From assembly GCA_963921425.1 (NCBI GenBank), contig OY992832.1, forward strand, positions 13,577,249-13,641,248: a DNA stretch of 64,000 bases, given 5' to 3'. The notes beneath the pieces were generated by a model. The model was not told the DNA's origin. It worked only from the letters and a program-made list of their open reading frames with translations, and searched no databases. Position 1 is the first letter of the stretch, and each line of letters opens with the position of its first letter. Of this stretch, positions 54,176 to 64,000 are shown piece by piece. This DNA comes from Dryas octopetala. Taxonomy: Eukaryota > Streptophyta > Magnoliopsida > Rosales > Rosaceae. The position numbers and the translations under genes were made by a program.

Positions 54176-54532
54176 TGTTGAATTTACTGAATGAATGTAC
54201 CTGGAATGTGACCAGGAATGTAAGCAAGAATGGTACAAGGGTTACAGAGAGGTTTTCAGAGTGATGAGAGAAAGAAGAGGATGATTCACGAGAAAGGCAT
54301 GCTCACATGTGCAAGATGCACACACCAGCAAACTATATTCCATTACAAATTCTGTTATACAAAACGACATAGCATCAATCAAATATGACCGTTGCCACAC
54401 ATGAGCCTATGAGCTCTTACAGCAATACAAGCACTACCCTATGAGGCAATGCCACCTAAGCAACGTCACTTTAATTAACAAACTAAAACAGAAAACTTGC
54501 TTATCAGGCAAATGCCTTAACTAACTCTAATA
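54176..54532 (-). repeat. 5' LTR of Copia element 2
   Basis: 357 bp, followed inward (54175 downward) by the tRNA-Met primer site. It is complete, unlike the partner LTR. Confidence 0.9.
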
Positions 54533-56448
54533 ACTTTATCTAATATGTAGTTCAGTTATTGTTTCCGTTGTGTTTCTATAAGACGTCCATTTTGCTTCTA
54601 TCATAGGTAAATACTTGACCTAGCTTTTTCATTTTCTTTTTTGGCTGCAATTTAAATTTATCTGCTTTACTGCATCACTGAACCATGAAGAAGAAAATGG
54701 TGGTAAAGTGAAGACAACAGTAATAGTTGCAGTCACCATAGCAGTATTGCTTTCTGGAATGTTGTTAGTTGGCTATTACATTTACCGAAGCAGGACAAAA
54801 TTAAAAGGTAGATTAACTTACACCGACAATCTTTGTAAAATATTTGTCAATGTTGTTTGTTTGTGTTTCGATATGAGTATTTGAGAGAAAGGGATTTTAA
54901 GTTCTATCGAGTTTAAATTGGTTTGAAATGATAAGGTTGAACTACTGTGTATTCCATCTGCTTATATAAGTTTTAATTCCCTTACTCTTATTTATAGCTA
55001 ACATGAAGCCAATTTTTACTACATGAGAATAGAAAATAAAGAACAAAGTCAGAACAATGAAGGGGGCCAAAGGAGGACTTGGAGCTCCCGCTTTTCGACC
55101 TGGCCACAATAGCTAGTGCCACAGATAACTTTTCAAGTGACAAGAAGCTTGGAGAAGGTGGCTTTGGACCTGTCTACAGGGTACATCTATAACTTGGTTT
55201 AGAATAAGGGCCAGAACTAATAGAGAATCACTTCATCCTGAATTGCCCAATATTTGAACTATCCTATAAATTTCCAGGGGACACTAGCAGATGGACGAGA
55301 AGTTGCTGTGAAGAGGCTTTCAAGAAGCTCTGGCCAAGGATTGAACGAGTTCATGAATGAAGTTAGACTGATTGCCAAACTCCAGCACCGAAATCTTGTA
55401 AAGCTTCTTGGATGTTGTGTTGAAGGACAGGAGAAAATGCTGATTTATGAATACATGTCCAACAGAAGTCTGGACGCCTTCATTTTTGGTTTGTGTAATC
55501 ACTTTTAAATAATTTCATGTATAGGTTTTTGAACAATTTTGTATAGAAAATTAAAGTTGGATTTTTCCAGATGAAACGATAGAAGAACCATTGTTAGATT
55601 GGCCTAAACGTTTCCGCATTATTTGTGGAATTTCTCGGGGTCTCCTCTATCTCCACCAAGATTCCAGGCTAAGGATTATTCATAGAGATCTCAAAGCTAG
55701 TAATGTCTTACTTGATTATGAAATGAAACCAAAAATTTCAGACTTTGGCTTGGCTAGAACATTAATTGGAGGAGATCAGACTGGAGGAAATATAAATAGA
55801 GTGGTTGGAACATAGTAAGTCTTTCTTAGTACATTTTCCATGAAGAACATATCTACTTTTGATCTTCATTAATAGTTTAATGTTATTCTCACTTCTTTTT
55901 TATGCTTCTACTTTCTACAGTGGTTACATGGCACCTGAATACGCTAGTGATGGGCTATTTTCTGTGAAATCCGATGTCTTTAGCTTTGGTTTGGTGCTGG
56001 AAGTCATAAGTGGAAGGAAAAATAAGGGATTTCACAACCCAAACCACAGCCTTATTGGACATGCAAGTATCAGAAGTAAAATTTCTTTTTCTTACATGTT
56101 AGATCTATAAATAGCGATTGATGAATTGGTTTTGACATGTTTCAGGCATGGAGATCATGGAAAGAAGGAAGGCCCTTAGAACTAATTGGTGCATGCTTAG
56201 AAAGCTCATGTATTCAACCGGAAGTGTTACGTTGCATCCATGTTAGTCTCTTATGTGTGCAACATCATCCGGAGGATAGGCCAAGCATGGCGTCCGTGGT
56301 TATAATGTTGGGAAGTGAGATGCCATTGGCTGAGCCCAAACAACCTGGTTTCTTCAGGGAAAAGGAATCACACGAAGCAGGTTCTTCATCAGGTAATCAA
56401 TCATATTCAACCAACGAAATATCCATTTCTCTTTTGGAGGCTCGATAA

Positions 56449-57082
56449 AGACCAATTCATTCCTTGTATATATAAGGTTCATGCTGCTTTGTATCCATGT
56501 GCATATTCTTCAACAAGCATCATTATAGATCCAAGCTGTATCAGTTATTGAACAATAAAATAGCGTTATATAGATTGATGGTTCAGGCTTTAAGGCAACA
56601 TAAAGACAATTAAGCTATTCATCTCATACTGTATCTATATGCTACAAATTATTGTTCAGCATGCACTGTTCAGCAACCGTAGTGGGATGCCTTCTACGGT
56701 TCTGCTAGCTAAGAAGCCTAAGGTGTAGGTTAATGAGTCTTTTACAAGCCCAATTTTCTTTGTGATTGGGCCGGTCCTAACTCCTTGTCTTGGGCCCTCT
56801 ATCTTTGTACTTGTTGTGTTATAAAAAACCACTGAAATTTTCCTGGCCCAAAAAAGAAGAAGCCGAATTTATTTGACATTGTCTTGAAACGTAAAAACCA
56901 TCATTTAAATTGATATGAGCTTGAAGTCTGCCACACTGCGAGCCATGGAATTAGTCCAAGTGGTAAGAGAGGATGGAGTACTAGGTCAGAATTAGAATAT
57001 TTTCAGAGTTCGAATATAACCGTTTAAAAGTGTCACAATGACACAATACGTGTTTCAATTGTTATGCAATATGCAAAAACAA
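56449..57082. other. 3' flank of RLK5
   Basis: No gene seen. It ends in the CAAAAACAA target duplication (57074-57082) of the next element. Confidence 0.5.
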
Positions 57083-58043
57083 GGGAAAATGTTAGCAAAA
57101 TGACTATAACTATACCCCTATTTTCAGTTAAGAATCTCGTTTTCACTTTGCTTCAATTAAGGATTATTATTTTTCAAGTGTTTCAATCAAGGATATTCCA
57201 TCAACTTTGTCAAATATTCTGTTAAAATTGATCACATGAGGGTTACGTGACCAATTCATGAGGACAAAAAAGTAATTTCTCCTAAAAAAATATTAAAAAA
57301 TAAAACTAATGAATTAAAAATATATATATCTCCCACCACCGCCCACTCCTTGCAACATGCTGACCCAGCCCTCCCCCTCCCCCTCCCAGTCCAATTTTTC
57401 AGCATTTTCTTCAATATTTATTGACTCTTTGTAACTGTAAGTCCTTCAAATAATATCAACTAAAAAACAAAAAGGAAAAAAAACTTCAGCAAAGAAATGA
57501 AAATACTTGCCAAACTCTGAAAATCAGCGACCATCAAATCCATATTCGATTTCGTCCTAAGCAGGACATTGCGGAGCATTGAATATTAGCACATATTATA
57601 TATTCTGTGACGCAAAGTTTGAAGATTTATGCATAGATAAGAGGGATTTCAATTCAATATCTCAGAGGTGATACAATCTTGTTATGGAGGTTCGAAACAT
57701 CTAGGCCTACGTACTTGTCTCCTACGTCCAAACCAAGCAACCGCTCGCGTTCGAGAGCATTGGTCCTTACCAAATCTTGGAACAAGCTCAGAGGCCTTAC
57801 GTACCTCATCTCTGCGGCTTTGTCAAAACGTAATTTATTCAGTGAAGCATTTCGTCGAACACTTAGTGGTCGATTGAGAGAGACAGTGGTTGTCAGCTAC
57901 CTTCAATTCACTTCAATATCAATCACGAACTTGTAAAAGAGAGAAAGTAAAACGGGTCGGACTCGAACCCAGGAGAGAGACGGGGCCAGGGCTGGGTGGG
58001 GGGCGTGACGAGGATGGGTTGGGGAAGAGGAAGGGCCGGGCGG

Positions 58044-58078
<35 letters not shown>

Positions 58079-58670
58079 CGAGAGAGGCATAGAGAGATGA
58101 GAGAAGGTCGGGCTAGGTGGTGGGGGGAGAGGCGAGGCTGGATGGGGGAAGGGGGAGGGCCGGATCAGCATGGTGCAAAGGCTGGGTGTGAGAAATAGAG
58201 GAGAGGCAGAGAGAGATCGATGAGAGAGAAATAGAGGAAATGCAGAGAGAGATGAAAGAGAAAGAGAGGCAGAGAGAGATGAGAGAGAAAGTGAGTCTGA
58301 GAGAGAGGAAATGGGCGGGGCTGGGCTGATGGGGAAGAAGGATGGCCAGTGGATGGGGAGTCGTCGGTGGCAGCTGGGGAGTGAAGGTGGGTCGGTGGTG
58401 GCTGGGGGTGAGGTTTGTGTGGTTGGGTTTCAATTCCCAGTTTTTTTTTAATAATTATTTTTTAAATGCACAAAAAGTACATAAATGCCCCTGCAAACTG
58501 GTCACGTACAAGTCACGTGACAAGGTTTTAACAAAAAATTTGACGGAGTTGACGAAATATCTTTGATTGAAACACTTGAAAAATAATAGTCCTTGATTGA
58601 AGCAAAGTGAAAACGGGATCCTCAACTGAAAATAGGAGTATAGTTATAATCATTTTGCTAACATTTTCCC
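57083..58670. mobile_element. 1.6-kb long-TIR Mutator-like element
   Basis: 1,588 bp flanked by the perfect 9-bp target duplication CAAAAACAA (57074-57082 and 58671-58679). The ends are inverted repeats of roughly 180 bp: GGGAAAATGTTAGCAAAATG at the left pairs with CATTTTGCTAACATTTTCCC at the right. Matching continues through ATAACTATAC, CACTTTGCTTCAAT and AAACACTTGAAAAATAATA. No transposase. The interior (57550-58440) has a different composition, with a GA-rich stretch, and may be captured DNA; I cannot name its source. Confidence 0.9.
58030..58310. repeat. GA-rich microsatellite tract
   Basis: Runs of GAGAGA at about 58040-58085, then degenerate GAGAGAAATAGAGG / GCAGAGAGAGATGAGAGA repeats to about 58310, inside the long-TIR element. 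Open frames across it are composition artefacts. Confidence 0.85.
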
Positions 58671-58679
58671 CAAAAACAA

Positions 58680-60742
58680 AATAGAATTATCTACTTGTAT
58701 TTCTTTTGTAATTATACCTTGTTTATATTTTGTCATAAACAGAAGATCAACACAAAATGTAAGTAGAACAGCCGACTATGTTGGTTACTTCCTAAGTTAC
58801 TAGGCAAACCCAGGCCATCCACTCAATATTTTGTTTTCCAACTAAAACAGACCCTCTGGATTCTTGTTATTGGATGCCAATGTGGTCTTATTCACGCGTG
58901 AGATCCATGCCAATGTGGTCTTATCTCTTTGATATTTTTCAAACTCTAAATTGGTCAAATAATGTGATCCCTCTAGTAAAAAAGAATATGACACACAAAG
59001 GCAAAACTAAAGTCTAATGTGAAAGGGACAAGACATAGAAAATTAGAAATGCATTTATTTGATGACCCGTGACCTTTATCAGACAACAACCATGGCGTGC
59101 AAATGCAATACGACTTTAAGGATACATATATATAAATTTTATATCATTTTTTTGGACATTATATATAACTTATGTGTAAATATTGCTAAAGGACTTGAAC
59201 TTTCAACTGCAATCACTCACTCACCCACTGAAGCTGCAGAAGCTGGAACTAATTATTGACTAATTAGACGAATTGTGAATGATAGTTGCGCCATTAAGGA
59301 GTGTATTTTCCAGAAGATTGTTGACTACTGAAAAAAAAAAAAAATATATATATATATATATATCAATCGCAATCCACCAATCAATGATTCAATATCCTTT
59401 TTCTATCTTGATTGAGAAAATTTTTTGGGTGATTCTGTTTGAATCTTGTAATTTGCTCATCTTGTCGTTTAAGAAAAAAAGAAGTTTCTTATTTTTTTGA
59501 CAAAAAGAATTAAAAATTCAGAGAAAGAGAAATAGATGAAATGTGAATGGAAATCTAGAAATTGCCAAGGTCTTGGGGTTGGAGTGGGTGGTTGATTATA
59601 ATTTTATATTGTTAAAAGGAAAGGATTTTCCACAAGCTTTTTGACTTAGAGAAAACCACAGCTTTGATCAAAACCATTAACAAATTAAATCCGTAGTCAC
59701 GGATGTTAATGTCGATTAATGATATTGGTGAGTATGAAAAGGCATGCATATGTAGACCATATATATTTTCTAGTGGTTTTGTAAAAGCACCTTTTCCGGG
59801 TTTCAAATCCATCCAGAAGGTACATCTTCCAAATGGATTATATAAAGATTAAAAAAAGGTCTATCTTTTAGGTGTTGATGACTTGATGTGTAGCTGTCAT
59901 GACAAAATGACTCAACTTATAATTTGAGTAGTGTTCCTCTTCTAACATTGTTTGTTACGTTGAGTTCAAATTACAAATTTGAAAGTTAATTTAATCAATT
60001 ATATATAATCACATTAACAGTTAAGTAACATAATATATTGTTGAATTTTTTTTTGTGATCAAATTAAGATTTCTACGAGAGTCATTGAGATGAGTAGAAT
60101 ATTTCATCCTTATAAGATTTGATAAGTAGATTATTTAGAACTTTGGAAGATGGTCGAGATAGTTTGCTTCCATACTTGCACTAGATGCACATGTGATTGT
60201 ATAGTCCGCTTAAAATGCTTATGTTCTATACTAAAATACTACTTTGGATGAATGGGGAATTATGTTTCTCTTTGTTAAGTTGTTAGATTACCTTGCAAAA
60301 GCACATTTCCACAATTCTTTAGGTGCGTTTTCAAAAGGGTCTCTCGTGCTTAAATCAAAGACAAAAACTAAATAAGACGAAAATAGTATTTGTGATTAAA
60401 ATGAAAATTGGAGTTGCTTGCTAAGCTTGCTTTGGCTTACCCTTTGCCTTACGTTGTTGCTACTATATCTTTGATACTCCATATCTAATATTTTTATCAG
60501 TGCTTCCTAGGTTTTATATATATATATTATGTTATATAGTCCTAGGTTAATATATGAAATTGATGAAAATATCAGCAAACTACCTCCTTTATTATAGGGA
60601 CAAGATTGTCAGGACCTAAAGTAAACCTTGACCAAGAGGCAAGAGGAGTATTCTATAGTCTATACAATGCATAGAAACAGGGGACACCCTGTTGCTCTCT
60701 AACCCACTCTGTGTAGTCCACATTAATTCCTAATTGCAACTT

Positions 60743-60777
<35 letters not shown>

Positions 60778-61001
60778 AACAAACGCTTCCTATTTATTTT
60801 CCAAACAAAATCTTCACTGTGAGAGAAAAAGATCTTCATTGAATCTGAATCAGACAAGTAGGGAGGGACCAAAAATGTCTGATATACAGCCTAGTCAACT
60901 GCGTGCAGTTCCGGGGTCTTTGTGCTCTTAATGGCCCATCAAATAGCATCTATATTTGAACTTTTGAGCAGTAAGCTCCATACTCAGAAAGCTAGAAGAC
61001 A
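58680..61001. other. Upstream region of RLK6
   Basis: AT-rich DNA without a recognisable gene. A poly-A then (AT)n tract is at 59329-59362 and a longer (AT)n tract at 60745-60775, about 230 bp before the RLK6 start. The proximal promoter lies between that tract and 61002. Confidence 0.5.
60745..60775. repeat. (AT)n microsatellite
   Basis: About 15 AT units, upstream of RLK6; likely length-variable. Confidence 0.95.
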
Positions 61002-64000
61002 ATGGACAACCTGTGTTTGATGGTGTTCATTATTTGCTTACTCTTTTCTCTGAGCAAAATCTCAACTGCTACTGATACTCTTACTTCATCTGAGTCCATT
61101 AGTGATGGGAGGTCCTTGGTTTCCACTGGTGGAGTGTTCGAACTGGGTTTCTTCAGTCCAGGCATTTCCAAGAACAGGTACTTGGGAATATGGTACAAAA
61201 ACATCCCAGTCAAAACTGTTGTTTGGGTTGCAAATAGGCAGCATCCAATCAATGGTTCCTCAGGCCATTTGATGATCAACAGCACAGGCAATCTAGTCCT
61301 TCTCAGCAACAGCAACAAGACAGTGGTTTGGTCAGCAAACTCGTCGAAACAAGCCGGGAGTCCTATGCTGCAACTCTTGGACACTGGCAATCTTGTTGTC
61401 AAAGATGGGAGAGATGGGAATTCAGAGAGCTATTTGTGGCAGAGCTTCGACTATCCTTCGGACACTTTGTTGCCGGGAATGAAGCTTGGATGGGACCTGA
61501 GGACGGGGCTTAACCGGCGTTTAACAGCGTGGAAGAGTCCGGATGACCCTTCTCCTGGAGACTTTATCTGGGAGATGGAGCTGCATAACTATCCTGAGCC
61601 AGTAATGTGGAAAGGGTCCAAAGAGTTCTTGAGGAGTGGTCCATGGAATGGTGTTTTGTTCAGTGGCAAACCAGCCAAGGCACTTGCAGCTTTGAACTTC
61701 AGCTTCATCTTCAATGAGGATGAGGTTTACTTGACCATCAACATGGTGAACAAGTCCTTAATAGGAAGGATGATGTTGAACCAAACCACCTCTTACCGCC
61801 AGTCTTTGATATGGTCTGAAGCAGACCGGAATTGGACACTCTATGCTGCATTTCCAAGAGACCCTTGTGACAGTTATGGCCACTGTGGTGGGAATGGAAA
61901 TTGTGCTCTCAGTGCATCTCCATTTTGTCAATGTTTGGATAGGTTTAGGCCTAATTCAGTGGAGGACTGGAACTTAAACGACTTTTCGCAAGGGTGTGTG
62001 CGCAAAAGGGCATTGAGCTGCAAGAATGATGGGTTTGTGAAGTATCCAGGGCTGAAATTGCCGGATACTACGCATAGTTGGGTCAATAAGAGCTTGAATA
62101 TCAATGAATGCAGGGCCAAATGCTTAAGTAATTGTTCTTGTACAGCTTATACAAACTTGGATGTGAGAGGAGGAGGCAGTGGTTGTGCCATCTGGTTTGG
62201 TGATCTTGTTGATATTAAGCAAATTCCAGGTGGTGACCAGGATTTATATATTAAGCTATCTGCTGCAGAACTAGGTATGAAGTTAATTACTTCTCTACAA
62301 GTATATTGATGTGATTGTTTTTTTTTTCTTACGCCTAGTCGAATTTGCGCACTTGTACATGATTTGAGCATTTGAGTTAGAGTTCATGGACAGTCCAATT
62401 TCCTCTTAAGAATGTTCCTTGTATATGTATTAATTTTACTGTACACTTAACCATATTTGCATACTGTCACAAATCATCCATGAAGGAGGGAAAGATGAGA
62501 AGTGGAAGATAGGAGTGATAGTTGCATCTGCCTCTGCTTTAATTCTTGGGATGCTCTTGGTTGGCTATTGTTTCATTCTTAGAGTCAGAGACAAGAAAAA
62601 ATTCAAAGGTAAGATTACCTACTCTAACCAACTATGCAGAATATATTGCCATATATACCTTCAACAAATTCCATGAAGATTTTTTTTTTCTATTTTCTTT
62701 TCTGATATTATATGGTCATAACAATGAACATCAGAACACCACTAATTTCTGTTACTTTTTAATGATAATATAAGGTCAAGATAATGAAGAGCAGAAGGAT
62801 GAAGACCTGGAGCTGCCATTGTTTGATCTGCCAACAATAGAGAGTGCCACTAATAACTTTTCAATAAACAACAAGCTTGGTGAAGGTGGTTTTGGACCTG
62901 TGTACAAGGTAATTCCAACCTCCTAATTATATACAAGGACATAAAAGTTAAGAAAGCACCTGTTTTATTAACGACATAACATATAATCTTTCTGCAAATG
63001 TGAATAATCTTCAGGGTACACTAGTAGATGGACAAGAAATTGCAGTGAAGAGGCTTTCAACAAGTTCTGGGCAAGGAGTGAAGGAGTTCAAAAATGAAGT
63101 AATACTGATTGCCAAACTTCAGCACCGAAATCTTGTAAAGCTTCTTGGCTGCTGCATTCAGGGAGAGGAGAAATTGCTGATCTATGAATACATGCCCAAC
63201 AAAAGCTTGGATTCCTTCCTTTTTGGTATGTTCCCTTTAAAATTCTGAATCTAGTTGGACTTACTTTTTGGTTGGTCCTTCAGAATTTTATAATCTAGTA
63301 GGACTAATAGGATACTGTATAATGTTCTTCTGAGAGTTCAAGTTTAAAACTTGGCAGATGAGACACGGCGTAAATTGTTAGATTGGCCTAAGCGATTCAA
63401 TATTATCTGCGGGGTTGCTAGGGGGCTTCTCTATCTTCACCAGGACTCCAGACTGAGGATTATACACAGAGATCTCAAAGCGAGTAATGTGTTACTTGAT
63501 CATGAGATGAACCCGAAAATCTCAGATTTTGGTCTTGCTAGAACTTTTGGTGGAGATCAAACTGAAGGAAATACAAACAGAGTGGTTGGAACATAGTAAG
63601 TATTTTTGGCATGTTCTATATATAGAACACTTTAATTCTCCTCTGTTTGTGTTTTAACATGCTTAATTTGTTTCAATGATATGTCCTACAGTGGTTACAT
63701 GGCACCTGAATATGCTATTGAAGGGCAGTTCTCAGTAAAATCTGATGTCTTTAGCTTTGGTATTTTACTGCTGGAGATAATAAGTGGAAAGAAAAGCAAA
63801 GGGTTCTACCATTTGAACCACAGCCTTAATCTTATTGGAAATGTAAGTTTAAAGCATTGAAATCCATTTTGTTCTACATGTTAGTCTAAAACTAATGAAT
63901 GACAAATATGTTTTAACATGTTTTAGGCATGGAGATTATGGAAAGAAGGAAGGCCACTAGAACTAATTGATGAAGGGTTTGGGAACTCCATCACTCTATC
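61002..64000 (+). CDS. RLK6: G-type lectin S-receptor-like Ser/Thr kinase (SD1), 3' end outside window
   Basis: Exons: 61002-62274, 62486-62608, 62775-62908, 63015-63225, 63358-63595, 63692-63842, 63927->64000; all phases agree. ATG 61002 opens [15 protein letters not shown], a signal peptide ending near STATD. Order: lectin domain ([13 protein letters not shown]), S-locus glycoprotein domain ([10 protein letters not shown]), PAN ([14 protein letters not shown]), membrane helix in exon 2, kinase with [26 protein letters not shown] and [10 protein letters not shown]. It is intact as far as visible and is the closest visible relative of pseudogene RLK5: both have long matching runs in the lectin domain and kinase. 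Only the C-terminal tail is missing from the window. Confidence 0.93.

Larger units (their letters stand above)
49628..54532 (-). mobile_element. Copia-type LTR retrotransposon 2 (TNT1-94-like), minus strand
   Basis: The 5' LTR is 54532-54176 (357 bp, ending AATTCAACA). The primer site TGTTATCAGAGCC follows at once, complementary to initiator tRNA-Met. The 3' LTR is 49929-49628 (302 bp) and lacks the outer 55 bp. The shared 302 bp differ at two visible positions. A polypurine tract (AGAAGGGAG) adjoins the 3' LTR. LTRs begin TA, not TG. The usual 5-bp duplication is absent; instead about 165 bp of host intron is repeated on both sides. The gag-pol is almost intact, with one nonsense codon and one frameshift. 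Confidence 0.95.
48143..56448 (+). pseudogene. RLK5: decayed S-receptor-like kinase with a Copia insertion in intron 1
   Basis: Exon equivalents: 48143-49427, 54691-54807, about 55049-55180, 55278-55488, 55571-55814, 55921-56062, 56146-56448. Exon 1 has the family length (1,285 bp) but codons 65-66 are TAA TAG (48335-48340), where RLK6 has TAC AAA. Exon 3 lacks one base compared with RLK6, so its first part is out of frame, with TGA before DLELPLFD. Exon 5 has two extra codons (ARTLIGG); exon 6 has lost three codons ([15 protein letters not shown]). The exon-6 donor is GC instead of GT (56063). The kinase still shows [24 protein letters not shown] and DFGLAR. Intron 1 is split by Copia element 2. 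A full receptor cannot be made; a partial product from an internal ATG is possible but unsupported. Confidence 0.9.

Noticed and set aside
57890..58433. Open frames over the GA-rich tract
   Set aside because: They encode Arg/Glu or Ser/Leu runs from the microsatellite, not a protein.

Overview
This is nuclear DNA from a flowering plant, almost certainly a eudicot. The genes have seven exons with GT-AG introns, and the intergenic DNA is AT-rich and full of plant Copia and Mutator-type elements. The main genes are S-domain (G-type lectin) receptor-like kinases of the SD1 class. Rosaceae is my guess, but the sequence does not prove it.

The window is a receptor-kinase cluster. From left to right it holds: RLK1 (+, 1-2907, 5' end outside the window); RLK2 (-, 4687-8684); RLK3 (+, 18744-21862); a one-EF-hand calcium sensor of the PBP1/KIC type (+, 23026-23433); RLK2', a kinase-less duplicate of RLK2 (-, 23407-25062); RLK4 (+, 39395-42510), nearly identical to RLK3; a second PBP1/KIC-like gene (+, 43713-44075); RLK5 (48143-56448), a pseudogene; and RLK6 (+, 61002 to beyond the window). 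Each intact RLK reads as signal peptide, bulb-type lectin, S-locus glycoprotein, PAN, one membrane helix and an RD-type Ser/Thr kinase.

The central part is a tandem duplication of about 9.2-9.4 kb. Unit 1 is about 7047-23423 and unit 2 about 23424-44075. The duplication cut RLK2 in intron 2, so the second copy has the extracellular and membrane exons but no kinase. Each unit later took different insertions, and the other unit serves as the empty site. Unit 1 received a 6.9-kb Copia element (10914-17837, 5-bp TSD). Unit 2 received a 10.1-kb Mutator-like element (25416-35554, 9-bp TSD) and a 1.1-kb long-TIR Mutator-like MITE (36645-37730, 9-bp TSD). A 0.4-kb MITE (10178-10574 and 38029-38424) is in both units and so predates the duplication.

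The 10.1-kb Mutator-like element is the most striking object. It has no good terminal inverted repeats, like KAONASHI/CUMULE-type MULEs. It carries an intact-looking MURA transposase (two exons, 732 aa). Convergent to this is an intact-looking ten-exon gene of 1,068 codons ending in a ULP1/SENP-type (C48) cysteine protease domain. Its flanks hold arrays of a CAGTTTC/GAAACTG motif, in opposite orientation at the two ends.

The right part holds an 83-bp minisatellite (about 47080-47720), the RLK5 pseudogene with a second Copia element in its first intron (49628-54532), another long-TIR Mutator-like element (57083-58670), and the start of RLK6. Functionally the window is a fast-evolving set of surface receptors: duplication, a truncated receptor, a patch of clustered replacements in the ligand-side domain, and one decayed member. 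All exon models come from reading splice signals and frames by eye; there is no transcript support.
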